Source: Pictodentalium vernedei (Eukaryota; Mollusca; Scaphopoda; Dentaliida; Dentaliidae). From it: a stretch of 64,000 nucleotides of DNA. The stretch is from positions 175,377,919 to 175,441,918 of the forward strand of contig CM062288.1 of NCBI GenBank assembly GCA_031216915.1, given 5' to 3'. Below, in pieces: positions 1 through 11,519 of the stretch. Each line of letters starts with the position of its first letter. Position 1 is the first letter of the stretch. The translations under genes were made by a program, and so were the position numbers. The notes beneath the pieces were generated by a model. That model was not told where the DNA came from. It did no database searches and worked only from the letters and a program-made list of their open reading frames with translations.

Positions 1-989
1 CATAAATGGGCCCTGTAGGGTGTGCCAAAGGAAAATATTGAGGTCTGATTAAACTAAGTTCTACGAACGTTGGCCGTGGTAACATTTTTTGCCGGAAATT
101 GAAGAAAATCGATAGCTCCCATCTAGAGGTCACCCTAAATAAGCATACCAGGTTTCAAAGCAATCAAATCATAAATGTGCCCTGTAGGGTGTGCCAAAGG
201 GAAATATTGTGGTTTGACTAAACTAAGTTCTAAGAACGTTGGCCGCGGCAACATTTTTTGACGGAAATTAAAGAAAATCGATAGCTCCCATCTAGAGGTC
301 ACCCCAAACAAGCATGCCAGGCTTCAAAGCAATCCGATCATAAATGTACCCTGTAGGGTGTGCCAAAGGGAAATATTGAGTCTTCTGACTAAACTAAGTT
401 CTAAGAATGTTGGCCGCGGCAACATTTTTTGACAGAAATTGAACAAAATCGATAGCACCCATCTAGAGGTCTCCCCAAACAAGCATACCAGGTTTCAAAG
501 CAATCTGATCATAAATGGGCCCTGTAGGGTGTGCCAAAGGGAAATATTGAGGTCTGACTAAACTAAGTTCTACGAACGTTGGCCGTGGCAACATTTTTTG
601 CCGGAAATTGAAGCAAATCGATAGCTCCCATCTAGAGGTCACCCTAAATAAGCATACCAGGTTTCAAAGCAATCAAATCATAAATGTGCCCTGTAGGGTG
701 TGCCAAAGGGAAATATTGTGGTTTGACTAAACTAAGTTCTAAGAACGTTGGCCGCGGCAACATTTTTTGACGGAAATTGCAGAAAATCGATAGCTCCCAT
801 CTAGAGGTCACCCCAAACAAGCATGCCAAGTTTCAAAGTAATCTGATCATAAATGCGACCTGTGAGGTGTGCCAAAGGAAATTGTGGACGTACATACTAA
901 CATACTAACGTACTAACGTACGTACGTACGCCGACGGACGAGAAGTGATGGCAATAGCTCAGCTTGACTTTGTCAAGTTGAGCTAAAAA
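1..989 (+). mobile_element. Pearl/HINE-like element E1 (about five ~169-bp cores, left end outside window)
   Basis: Five head-to-tail units of about 169 bp start near 1, 170, 340, 510 and 679, with a partial unit near 848. Each unit carries the words CCCTGTAGGGTGTGCC and ATAGCTCCCATCTAGAGGTC. The array runs into an ACGT/ACGG-type microsatellite (about 895-941) and then a hairpin at 956-984 (arms agctcagcttgac and gtcaagttgagct) followed by AAAAA. Tandem cores plus tetranucleotide tract plus 3' hairpin is the arrangement known for bivalve pearl/HINE elements. The left end lies outside the window. Confidence 0.75.
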
Positions 990-3900
990 CTGATTAAACC
1001 TAATTTCGGTACAAAATGGCCACTGGCAGCCATCTTGAATTTTGGACCACACTCAGAAACACTCCTTCTCGTCCCAAGGTGATAACAAAGGTACCCAAGA
1101 AGTTTCGTGAAGATCGGTTGATAAATACAGCCTCTAGCCTGAGCCATATTGACATGTGTACTTTCTGTATGTTAGTAGCGCTGAAAAAATCAAAATTCAT
1201 CTAATTTGCATAATTTCTGCACGAGAAAAAAACCCGTATTATATGTGATGTATCCCATGGTACTAAACATTCACAAAAAAAATTATTCAAATCAGCGCTT
1301 TCATATGGAAGTTCTGTGCAAAAATCTGATTTCACCTAATTTTGTACAAAATGGCTGCCATCGGCCATCTTGAATTTCGAGCCGCACCCAAAAACACTTG
1401 TTCTCGTCCCACGGTGATACCAAAGGTACCCAAGAAGTTTCGTAAAGATCGGTTAAAAAATAGGGCCTCTGGCCCGAGCCGTATTGGCATTTGCACTTAC
1501 AGTGCTGAAAGTAACACTAAATACATCAAAGTTAGTCTAATTTGCATAATTTACGTACGAGAAAAAAACCTGTATTATATGTGATGTATCCCATGGTACT
1601 AAACATTCATACAAAAAATTATTAAAATCAGCACTTTCATATGGAATTTCTGCACAAAAATCTGATTGCACCAAAGTTTGTACAAAATGGCTGCCATCGG
1701 CCATCTTGAATTTCGGACCGCACCCAAAAACACTCGTTCTCGTCCCACGGTGATACCAAAGGTACCCAAGAAGTTTCGTAAAGATCGGTTTATAAATACA
1801 GCCTCTAGCCCGAGCCGTATTGGCATTTACACTTACAGTGCTGAAAGTAACACTAAGTACATCAAAGTTAGTCTAATTTGCAGTCAGGCAAAAAAACCTG
1901 TTTTTTGTGTGATGTATCCCATGGTACTAAACATTCATACAAACTAGAACTATCACTGAAGGTGATTAATACCCCCGCTTTGGGTTTTTAGAGGAATGCA
2001 CTTCTGATCATGTAGGCGAAGGCCATAAGGAAATGTATACATAAAGATCATTTTTTGTTGTCGAAATTTGTATTTGCATGTGGCCTTCCACAGAACAGCA
2101 CTGAATACTTAAAGAGCCCACACATATATGGTTTACATTTGGAAAAACACATTTACAATGTGCAACATGTATTCAAAATCGGTTCATTAATGTAGGAGGA
2201 GTTGCACACACAAGAATCCCATTTGAAAACCCATAATAAATCCAAGTTAAAGGGAGATAACCTGGTTAAAATTGTCGCAGATCAAAAATTTGGGAATATG
2301 CGTATGTTCACTTAGTTGTGATAATGTTTGAAAGGTTTCGTCAAAATTGATTGATAAATGTAGGAGGAGTTGCACGCACAAGAATTTCACGTAGAAACCC
2401 ATAATAAATCTAAGTTAAAGGGAGATAACCTAGTTAAAATTGCCACAGCTCAAAAATTTTGGAATATGCGCATGTTTACTTAGTAGTGATGATGTCTGTA
2501 AACTTTTGTCCAAATTGATTGATAAATGTAGGAGGAGTTGCGCACACAAGAATTTCATGCAGAAACCCATATTAAATCAAAGTTCAAGAGAGATAACCAG
2601 GTTAAAATTATCGCAGATCAAAAAGTTTGGAAACTGCACATGTTCACTTAGTAGAGATGATGTTTGAAAGGTTTCATCAAAATCGGTTCATTAATGTAGG
2701 AGGAGTTGCGCACACAAGAATTTGTTCGAACGGAAAGACAGAATAAATCTAAGTCAAGGGGAGATAACCTGGTTAAAATTGTCGCAGATCAAAAATCTTG
2801 GAATATGCGCATGTTCACTTAGTAGTGATGATGTCTGAAAAGTTTTGTCCAAATTGATTGATAAATGTAGGAGGAGTTGCACGCACAAAAATTTCATGTA
2901 GAAACCCATAATAAATCTAAGTTAAAGGGAGATAACCTAGTTAAAATCGCCACAGCTCAAAAATTTGGGAATATGCGCATGTTCACTTAGTAGTGATGAT
3001 GTCTGTAAACTTTCGTCCAAATTGATTGATAAATATAGGAGGAGTTGCGCACACAAGAATTTCATGCAGAAACCCATATTAAATCAAAGTTCAAGAGAGA
3101 TAACCTGGTTAAAATTGTCGCAGATCAAAAAGTTTGGAATATGCACATGTTCACTTAGTAGAGATGATGTTTGAAAGGTTTCATCAAAATCGGTTCATTA
3201 ATGTAGGAGGAGTTGCGCACACAAGAATTTGTTCGAACGGAAAGACATAATAAATCTAAGTCAAAGGGAGATAACCTGGTTAAAATTGTCACAGATCAAA
3301 AATCTTGGAATATGCGCATGTTCAATTAGTAGTGATGATGTCTGAAAAGTTTTGTCCAAATTGATTGATAAATGTAGGAGGAGTTGCGCACACAAGAATT
3401 TCATGTAGAAACCCATATTAAATCAAAGTTCAAGAGAGATAACCTGGTTAAAATTGTCGCAGATTAAAAAGTTTGGAATATGCACATGTTCACTTAGTAG
3501 AGATGATGTTTGAAAGGTTTCATCAAAATCGGTTCATTAATGTAGGAGGAGTTGCGCACACAAGAATTTGTTCGGATGGAAAGACACAATAAATCTAAGT
3601 CAAAGGGAGAAAACCTGGTTAAAATTGTCGCAGATCAAAAATCTTGGAATATGCGCATGTTCACTTAGTAGTGATGATGTCTGAAAAGTTTTGTCCAAAT
3701 TGATTGATAAATGTAGGAGGAGTTGCGCACACAAGAATTTCATGTCCGGAAAGACGTATGGACGGACGTACGGACGGACGGACGGACGGACGGACGTACG
3801 GACGTACAGGGCGATTCCTATATAGCCCCCACTTCTTCGAAGCGGGGGTATAAAAATGATTCAAATTAGCACTTTCATATGGAAGTTCTGCGCAAAAATC

Positions 3901-4148
3901 TGATTGCACCTAAGTTTGTACAAAATGGCCGCCAGCGGCCAACTTGAATTTCGGATCGGACCCCAAAACACTCGTTCTCGTCCCACAGTCATAACAAAGG
4001 TACCCAAGAAGTTTCGTAAAGATCGGCTCATAAATACGACCTCTAGCCCGAGCCGTATTGAATTGTTGATGGACAGACAGACAGACGGATGACGGTCGAC
4101 TGGCCATCGCATAAGCTCAAATTTGGCTTTGCCAAAGTTGAGCTAAAA
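990..4148 (+). mobile_element. Pearl/HINE-like element E2 (~340-bp cores), split by E3
   Basis: Units of about 340 bp contain a word like AAAATGGC..GGCCATCTTGAATTTC near 1013, 1349 and 1686. After the interruption at 1944-3851 a fourth unit resumes near 3852. The tail is a GACAGACAGACGG tract (about 4071-4090) followed by a hairpin ending GAGCTAAAAA at 4141-4149. Open frames through the array (for example 1016-1204) are repeat-derived and repeat from unit to unit, so I do not call them genes. The same core recurs at 38.83-39.77 kb. Confidence 0.75.
1944..3851 (+). mobile_element. Pearl/HINE-like element E3 nested inside E2 (ten ~169-bp cores)
   Basis: The left edge is ctagaactatcactgaagg, followed by the subterminal word ATACCCCCGCTT. 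The right edge is a hairpin ending GAAGCGGGGGTATA, so the subterminal words are complementary. Ten cores carry GTAGGAGGAGTTGC near 2192, 2361, 2527, 2696, 2867, 3037, 3205, 3374, 3542 and 3714. An ACGG tract occupies about 3752-3807. E2 sequence (CATTCATACAAA, then AAAATGATTCAAAT) continues on either side, so the insertion is clean. The start and end match those of E11. Confidence 0.75.
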
Positions 4149-4611
4149 ATATAAATGCCTAATTGACCCAGGGGTGGGGGTGGGGGTGATAGGAGTCAAT
4201 TTTTTCTGCATGCAGTCACTCTAAATCCTTCAAAATGGATTTTGGAGCAAAAGAAAAAATTGCCTAATTGGCACCGCTAAGGGGGGGGGGGGGGAGGGGG
4301 GAGGGGGGAGGGGGGGGGGTGGTTATAGGAGTAAAAACAATTTTCACATGTAGTCACACTAAACTGAACTTGAGGAAGACATTGTTCCCAAAGAGTTATC
4401 TAGAAAAAAATTGATATTTGGTTTCTTGATGTAGATAGACATTGTTGCTTTTGAGACATATACCAAAAAGAATTGAAATCTGTTAATTATTGTTAACTAT
4501 TGTTCAAGTTATGCCATAAACAAAGTTCAGACAGATGGATGGATAGATGGACAGACAGACAGATGGATGGAGGTCTATGCCATATCCCTCCATTGTGGAG
4601 GGATAAAAAAA
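4149..4611 (+). mobile_element. Pearl/HINE-like element E4 with G-rich cores
   Basis: Two units of about 110 bp contain TGCCTAATTG, a G-rich run (notably 4279-4321), TATAGGAGT and the word CTTCAAAATGGATTTTGGAG. The tail is a GATGGATGGA/GACAGACAG microsatellite (about 4530-4572) and a hairpin (atccctcca / tggagggat, about 4583-4603) followed by A-rich sequence. The same G-rich core occurs at 6.6-7.1 kb and 11.5-12.06 kb. Confidence 0.6.
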
Positions 4612-5243
4612 AAACTAAGTTTGAAAACCGTTTTGAAAAAGGTTAAATTAATGCCAATATTATTTGAAAGCACTGTGTGCAGGTTCAGTAGAACTTGCCC
4701 CAAATGAAAAACATAGACGTTGTAACACAGTGTTTGAAGAATTAAAGATACAACCTTGAAAAGCAAAACTTTAATCCAAAACTTTAAAATGGGAATACTA
4801 AGTAAAATTGACTGCAAAAAAAGGGTTAAATATTTCCAAAAACTGATAAAAGAAATCATTGATGTAACTGCAATTATTAAGTTGTATTGACCATGTAAGA
4901 ATTAAAGTAACAAAGTATGTGGTAAAAGCCTAATTTCAAATACAAAGAAACTAAGTCTGAAACATATTCAATAGACAGTAGACATTGTCCCAAATGAGAA
5001 ACAATGACATTCCACTAAACTGTTAGAAGATTTAAAGGTGTAACTTAACATAATGAGAATGATACAATCAATATTAATTAATATTAATCAATAATTAAAA
5101 AGAAAAAAACTTTAACCTTCAGTAAAAAACTTTAACCACAAACTTTAACAAAAACTCTAAATGTTAACAGATGGATGGACAGAGAGACGGATGGACGCAA
5201 GTAATGACTATAGCCCTAACTTTAAACAGTCAGGCAAAAAAAC
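4612..5243 (+). mobile_element. Pearl/HINE-like element E5
   Basis: A-rich degenerate cores include the repeated phrase AAACTTTAACCACAAACTTTAAC, shortened here and seen again near 13.27-13.40 kb. The tail has GATGGATGGACAGAGAGACG (about 5170) followed by ACTATAGCCCTAACTTTAAACAGTCAGGC and A-rich sequence. No coding signal was seen. Confidence 0.5.
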
Positions 5244-5257
5244 TGTGGTGGGTAAAG

Positions 5258-5710
5258 GGTTAACATGTGTTATCAGTATAGAACAGGGGTTCACCCATGG
5301 TGGCCTCATGGGATCCTGGGATACTCAGAGAACGTGGAGAGTGGATTGTAACTAAATCACCTATGGAGTGGAGTTAACGCCCAAAGTATCACTTTCAAAT
5401 TCTGTAATATGGACAAAAAACACAAGTAATGTTTCAGTCAATAGACCTCTGGGTTCAACCCGGAGGTCCACTGGCTGGAACTTTGCTTGTTCTTATTATG
5501 CTTTGTAACAAATTTGCAATTATTGCTTGGATGGAATCTCCACTCTACAGGTGATTTAGTGACAATACACTCTCCACGTACTCTACATGTAGCAGGTATG
5601 GATTCTCACAACCATTTCCGTGAGAATCCAAATGGATTCTCCCAAATTTAGATGAAATATAAGCCCTGGAATATTTCACAGTGAGATTTTTATAACTGGT
5701 TCCAGCCATT
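5258..5710. repeat. Dispersed repeat with an inverted copy at about 17.23-17.69 kb
   Basis: This segment begins at a TTAA (about 5257-5260) next to GGTAAAGGG, which looks like the end of a TTAA MITE. It includes the words GGTGGCCTCATGGGATCC and GATTCTCCCAAATTTA. The reverse complement is found at 17.23-17.69 kb. The MITE at 5331-5582 sits inside it. In the other copy, a MITE of the same family sits about 75 bp away in host coordinates. Confidence 0.6.
5331..5582. mobile_element. MITE of about 250 bp, TIR ACGTGGAGAGTG
   Basis: The terminal inverted repeats are about 40 bp long. The left starts ACGTGGAGAGTGGATTGT and continues to a word like AAATCACCT. The right reads AGGTGATTTAGTGACAATAC and ends CTCTCCACGT. 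The middle is non-coding. A second copy lies in inverted orientation at about 17287-17538. The superfamily is not clear because I could not resolve the target-site duplication. Confidence 0.55.
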
Positions 5711-6337
5711 AAGTAACACAATTATGTTCTTCGTCCTAAAATGGTATCATGTCCTCAAACAGAGTCATGATCATTCAAGATATTAGAACAAACCTTGGCA
5801 ATGAACTTGTAGAGTTAAAAAGTAAGTCAATTGTGAACTGCACTTTAATGAAATCTAGACACTGACATACCAGGTGAGAGTACAATTTACCTTATTTGCA
5901 CTAATATTGGAAATGAACAACCTACTTAATGTTTTATAACCAAAGGATTGAGCCATTCACAAATTTAGTTTCAAAGAAGTCAAGACTCAGTAACGCAGTC
6001 AGAAAGGAGAAAAATGTTTACGGAATTAGTAAGTATATTCTTCCATTATTTTCCATTAAAACGTTCATTTGATATTACTTAATTGAAAAAAAACTTTTAA
6101 ATTAATTTTATATTACTTCAAACACAAAACTATTTACTATACTAATGATACTTTCTATGCAATATTTATTTATTTTTGGGGATGTATTTATTTGAGGCTA
6201 TAAAAAATATGCTAGATTTTCAATCCTGCCCACCCAAATTTTCAAGCCTCATCCCAACTAGAGTGACGTCACGCATGCAGCCCAACTTTCCCAGGAATGG
6301 TAATGCTTAAACGCAAAATAGTCGGAGCCATTTTTTG
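5711..6337. other. No recognisable feature
   Basis: AT-rich single-copy-looking sequence. I see no ORF with coding character, no splice-framed exon and no repeat shared with the rest of the window. Confidence 0.4.
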
Positions 6338-6582
6338 TTAACAGTTTACCTAACGAATCTGCCATATCTGCACTCGTGATATACAAAATTTGCTATTCAA
6401 ATTTTATTTTTTCATTTCTCTACTTCAAAACATACCTCATGACCTATTAATGGAACAAACTTGATGAGCTTGTTCCAGTAAGGAGTAATAAGCCATGGTT
6501 AGAAGTAAAAAATGAAAAAATCTGATGTTTCAGAAAAATAATTTGTACTGTTGGCTTCAACTTGTGTTAGGTAAAGGATTAA
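6338..6582. mobile_element. TTAA-flanked MITE with central palindrome P1 (piggyBac-type ends)
   Basis: TTAA duplicates flank both ends (6338-6341 and 6579-6582). The ends are inverted repeats of the form CAGTTTACCTAAC and GTTAGGTAAAGGA. The centre holds a palindrome at 6451-6477 (TGGAACAA arms, apex CTTGATGAGC). TTAA duplication with CCYTTTACC-like ends is typical of piggyBac-derived MITEs. There is no coding capacity. Confidence 0.65.
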
Positions 6583-6594
6583 AGATGCAGTACA

Positions 6595-6716
6595 TACACC
6601 AATGTTGGGCTATATGAGTCAATTTTCTTTTTTGCATGTAATAACTCCCAATCCTTCAAAATGCATTTTGGGAATAATTGCCTAAGTGACACATTTGTGT
6701 GTGTGTGTGTATGTGT

Positions 6717-6747
<31 letters not shown>

Positions 6748-7118
6748 GGGGGGAGGGAGTTGTGGAACCTATATTGAAACCTGACCTGTATTACAAGCTG
6801 GAAAATACACATATCAACTTTCGTTGAAATCAAAAAATCCAAACTGGAGTTATCAGTCAGAAACCAATTGTTTACAGACAGATGGGTGGACCGACAGAGG
6901 GACAGATGAAAGTCATGATTATAGCCTTGACTATACACAGTCAGGCTAAAAATGCATTTTGTACCAAAGAAAAAATATTGCATGAATGGCCCTGGGTGAG
7001 GAGGAGGTGGGGTGGGGTGGGGGTGGGGGGAGGTGGGATTGCGTTAGGGGAGTCTATTTTTTTTCCACATGTGGTGATCATTCTAAATGCTTCAGAATGC
7101 ATTTTGAACAGAGAAAAA
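6595..7118 (+). mobile_element. Pearl/HINE-like elements E6 and E7 with G-rich cores
   Basis: Two G-rich units lie near 6600-6780 and 6950-7110. The first contains a GT microsatellite followed by a G homopolymer (6695-6752). E6 ends in the tail GACAGATGGGTGGACCGACAG (about 6878, shortened) and the hairpin region AGCCTTGACTATACACAGTCAGGCTAAAAA (about 6925-6951). E7 has no tail of its own and is abutted by E8. The proline- or His-Thr-rich open frames on the minus strand here come from low-complexity DNA. Confidence 0.55.
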
Positions 7119-8653
7119 AACAAGAGGCCCCAGGGGGCCTGAGGGCGCTCACCTGACATGGTAGTCTAAATATCAAACCAGGGACTTGACTTGAATAAGC
7201 TGCATATGCCCCTACTAAGAAAAGCATATACCAACTAGATGAAGTGATTGTGCCCACACAATACACAGGATTTTCCTTCTATTTTCTGTTCCTGCACTGT
7301 TATGTCCCAAAATTGAGATAAACGCATAAAAAACAGATTTTTTTCCCAAACAAAATACTTTCAGCCTAAATTTTTTTCTTCTTCTTAAAACGCATAAAAA
7401 ACGATAAAACTAATTTCCGAATTTTGGTCCAAAATTTTCTAAGTCCCATCCAGACCCCAAATTTTCAGTGTAAAAAAAAAAAAAATTTTTTTGTCTTAAA
7501 ATTGACAGAAACGCATAAAAAACAACAAAAAATTTCCGGATTTTGTCCCACCCGCACCCCAAATCTTCAGGGGAAAAAAATTTTTTTTTTTTGGTCTTAA
7601 AATTGACAGAAATGCATAAAAAACAAAAAAACAAAATTTCCGGATTTTGGTCAAAAATTTCTAAGCCCGCAACGGGACCCCAAATTTTCAGCCTAAATAT
7701 GAACCCAGGGACTTGGCTTCAACAAACTTGAATCTTACCCCCCTAAGGATGCTGCATTCCAAATATCAAAAGATTCTTATTGGTAGATCTGAAGAAGAAG
7801 ATTTTTAAAAAATACTCCTCATACTGCACTCATTTAAACATTTGGGCTCCCATAGAGAGCCCAAATATGGACCCAGGCAATTGATTTCAATAAACATGTG
7901 AAACGATCTTCCAAAGATGTTATATGTGAAATTTGAAAGCTTTTGGAGCAGTGGTTTGGGAGAAAAGTAGTCATATCTTTTTCCCATTACCCACAAGTGT
8001 TAAAAAATGCTGACTCAGCACTTTTTCAAAGTCCCCAAAAAGTATCCCATGATAAAACCGATGGCAATTTTTTTTACCATTCCATTCTGTTGGTCCTAAG
8101 GAAGCTTCACAACAAATAAGATTTCTCAGTGCCATGTAGTTTTGGAGATATGGGCGTTTTAATTTTTTTTCTATTTTTAGCTCCTGTGGTTCCCATGGGG
8201 CTAAGAGAAAAAAACATTCTGCATAAATTAGGTACTTATGACCCAATAAGCACTCACGTAAAATTTGGTTCAAATCGGCCTTGCGGTTTGGAAAATAGAA
8301 ATTTGGGGCGGGGCCAAAATTTTTGCCCCTCCTTTAACATCGTCAAATGTAGCCCTTCGAACTTCTCTTGAACAAATTTGAGTCTACACCTCAAAAGGAA
8401 GCTCCATACCAAATATCAAGTCTCTGCTATTGCTGGTTCTTGAGAAGAAGATTTTTTAAGAATTGGAGCATTTTTGCCCCATCCCTCTGCTCAATATGAG
8501 CCGAAACCTAATTTGACAAAAAATCAAAATGCCCTTATATAACCCCTACTCGCATGAAATTTCATTCATATGCGGCCAGTGGTTTGGGAGAAGAAGGCCC
8601 AAACACCACCTTCATGACGGACGACGGACGAAAAGTGATCAGAAAAGCTCACC
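7119..8653 (+). mobile_element. Pearl/HINE-like element E8, main part (family GAGGCCCCAGGGGGCCT)
   Basis: The left end is ACAAGAGGCCCCAGGGGGCC followed by GCTCACCTGACATGGTAG. The matching right end, TCAGTCAGGTGAGCTAAAAA, is at 11499-11519 beyond the 2.8-kb insertion. Cores include phrases such as CCCAGGGACTTGGCTT and GAAGAAGAAGATTTTT, and a subregion repeats ACGCATAAAAAAC (7325-7625). The tail has ACGGACGACGGACG (about 8617-8630). E12 belongs to the same family and has the same two ends. Confidence 0.65.
8621..8653. repeat. 33-bp direct duplication, left copy
   Basis: This starts ACGACGGACGAAAAGTGATC and ends GCTCACC. It is identical by eye to 11464-11496. Together the two flank the 2.8-kb insertion. 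Confidence 0.7.
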
Positions 8654-11463
8654 ATTACGTGTACACTGCATTAAAGACCCCGATTCATCACCCCGATTTT
8701 CAACTGATAAAGTCGGGGTGATCGACCCCGATTTCATTACTATTAATATCCACTGGAGAATCCCATTCAAAGACAATTAACTACGATATCGTTACGACCA
8801 AGCATGAAGTCACACCACGAGAGTTAATTCTCAAACAGGTTCAACAAGTTCAAAATGTTATAAAACTATTAATTTGACAGATGTGTATGAAGAAAATTTG
8901 TTTATAATATGACGTTTTAATCCGCGGACTGTTTTTCAGATTACCAAACAAAGACACGATTCTAATCCCACCTACAAAACTCTGTCGTCCAATGAGACGA
9001 CGGCACAAATAAGAACGACACCCCTGCATTTTGAACTGAAACACATTGTGAAGCTGGTCACACTATTTGAAGACAGTTCGAGACGAAGAATAGTTGTTGG
9101 AAAGTGGAAACTTACTATGAATATATTAAAGATATACACATTTATTTAATGTAATAGGAATAAACAGTTTTGATGATAAAACAAACCACCAGTTTTTTTG
9201 CCCGATGGAAATGTGAAATAATTTCAAATAAATCCTGCAAGTTCGATTTATTTATGGTCTTTAAACTTAACAGTTTTAAAAAATTTACCAAAATCTTTAA
9301 ATGTCATTTGTCGATGAAACATTGACCGGAAAAAATCTTAGTAATTTTTAATAAATTGGGAAAAATTCTGATTTACGATTTTATAAGGTAAGTTGAGAGT
9401 AGAATTGTATTGTTGGTGAAATCTTTGAAAGTTGCAGTTTACATACATAATTAAATTACATGAACGAAGAGGGAATGTTTGTGTGTAGTGGTTCTTGGGA
9501 CTTTTCACCCCTGGGATCTTTCAGACCTGGTTCGCGGCCTGAGACGTTTCGGCGTCCATATATTGAAATATCAGGGCGGTTTTCACTAGAAAGGAAAAAT
9601 GGTCAAGCTAGTGTGTGTGGGGGGGGAGGAGGGGTACGGAATTACTCATATATTTGTGTGTGTTGGCCTACTGGGGGGGGGGGAGGGGTGCTTCGATACC
9701 GTGGGGAGGTAGGAGGATATTATTTATTTCACCATTCAGCAATGGTCTTGATAACTGGATCCGTCGCTCGACTCTGGAAAGACGTTTTCATTAAGAACGA
9801 AAAACATAGCCCTTCCATCCTGTTGTGTTTCTTTGTATTTTTATCATCGGAAAAGGGTGTCGGAAATTCGGCGATGGCAGGGGGCAGACTAGCTGTAGGG
9901 TCACAGGGCCGGCTGCACCCCAAAGCTCCGTTTCTGATCATAAAAGGCATACCGTCCCCCCCCCCCCCCGTCACACACATACACCTTATTTAAAAAATCC
10001 ATTGCAAACGTATTATTTGCCTTTGTACAAACGTTTCCTAAAATGCTTATGTTTTCTATCTTCTACTAGTTAATTGTCATCTTTGTCATAATTAATTCGA
10101 TTGAATTAACTATTTACTTTCAAAGAGAAAAGACTACTGCAGTAAATTGTTTTGTGTCAGTATCTTCGACAAGGTGTGATAATCTTTTCTTTGTTTCCTC
10201 TGACTGCCCGTTCACATTTATTGATTGAGGATAATCGGCTATTAATCAAGAATATACCCATAAATAAAAATACGGGAAGTTTTGCATTCAAAACTTGTCC
10301 AAATGTCATGTTCAAACTTTTCACAATTTGTACCAAATAATTGTTGGACCTATGCCATTTTAGTTCAATTCATCTTCAGCCTGTTCATTTGAAAGATACC
10401 AAAAAAAGAACAGAACATATAATAATTAAATACTATTCACTGTAAGACAGTGGCCTACCTTCGGAAAATAGTGCCTGCGATAAGCACTGAAATATAATTA
10501 AGTCTCCAACGTTTCGAAAATTTATTTAAAAAATCACCAGTTAAAACATGTGGAATGACATTTTCTAAAAATGATCAAGAAAACCCCGAAATTGAAAACC
10601 GATAACATGATTAAGTCTCCAAATTTTAGAAAATTTATTTTTTAAAAATCACCAGTTAACCGTTTACCCAACGCTGGTAGAAGACTACACTTGCAAAATA
10701 AATTACTGAACAACATGAAAATTTAAATTTTTGTCTCAAAAACCTAGCTTATGACCCCTCATTGGAACGAGCTCGAGGAGTTCGTTCCAATGCGGGATCA
10801 TAAGCTAAATGGCATTTCTTGTCTGGCCCTCCCCACCCCCCCACCCCTGGGAATATCTAGCCACCCCCCCCTCCTCCGGTCAGGAATTGTCTTGCACAAC
10901 TTATTAGGTGTTTGGCGACTCTGAAGAACCATTATTTAACAAATTGTTGGTCCGACCATGGCCCTGGGTAGTCCAAACTTGGACCTAATGTAAACAATTT
11001 AATTTTTTGGTGTGGTACGTTCATGCGTGCCGCAAAAAATATATATATATATATTGCAGACCTCTGGACCAGGTTTGAAAACACAGCTGGATTTTTTTTA
11101 CACCAAAGCTAGGTTTATCAACCTGACCGACAAATTATTAAAACTAGTCAAAAATATTGGGGGGGGGGGGGGGGGGGGAGGGCATCCTGACCACTCCTCC
11201 CCCCAAATTTACGGCCCTGCCCCCATGGTACAAATCTGTCTGGTTATTTGTCGAGCGATTTGTTATTGCATTTCCAATCCCCCTCCCCGACTTGCAAACC
11301 AGTTAAGCATGCTTCCATCAATATTTACAAACACAGCTGGGTTGTTTACTGTCATGGAGATGAAATAGTTCAGTTTAGTGAGGAATCTATTTATAGTCAA
11401 AGGTGGGCGTTAATTAGCTTGCTGAACTGGACAAAAATTTTAATGCACTGTACACGTAATGCA
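8654..11463. mobile_element. 2.8-kb inserted element with ~22-bp TIRs, unclassified
   Basis: The left end is ATTACGTGTACACTGCATTA. The right end is its inverse with one mismatch, TAATGCACTGTACACGTAAT plus GCA. The element interrupts E8 close to that element's 3' hairpin. The interior holds no protein I recognise. The longest frame (9460-9993, plus) runs through G-rich low-complexity DNA and looks accidental. Inside are G homopolymers near 9619, 9676 and 11159, short palindromes (P2 at 10746-10806) and the left end of a TTAA MITE (TTAACCGTTTACCCAACGC, about 10657). The long flanking duplication does not fit any TIR superfamily I know. Confidence 0.5.
10657..10806. mobile_element. Partial TTAA MITE with palindrome P2
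   Basis: TTAACCGTTTACCCAACG marks the left end. P2 (10746-10806) is a 61-nt palindrome with arms running from AGCTTATGACC through CATTGGAACGA and apex GAGCTCGAGGAGTTC. I could not find the right TTAA end. Confidence 0.45.
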
Positions 11464-11519
11464 ACGACGGACGAAAAGTGATCAGAAAAGCTCACCCTGA
11501 CTTTCAGTCAGGTGAGCTA
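11464..11519 (+). mobile_element. E8 3' end with 33-bp duplication (right copy) and hairpin
   Basis: The right copy of the 33-bp duplication is at 11464-11496. The E8 terminal hairpin follows: CTGACTTTCAGTCAGGTGAG, then CTAAAAA. Confidence 0.65.

Noticed and set aside
1-850. Regular direct repeats resembling a CRISPR array
   Set aside because: Units are ~169 bp and contiguous with no spacers, and the sequence is eukaryotic.
1000-3909. Many 60-90-codon open frames in the arrays, on both strands
   Set aside because: They recur with the repeat period and change with each repeat variant, so they are by-products of repetitive DNA.
6579-6983. 134-codon frame with proline and His-Thr runs
   Set aside because: The runs come from a GT/G microsatellite in a pearl/HINE core; no protein signal outside it.
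9460-9993. 177-codon plus-strand frame in the 2.8-kb element
   Set aside because: Glycine- and proline-rich low complexity driven by G and C homopolymers; no domain seen.
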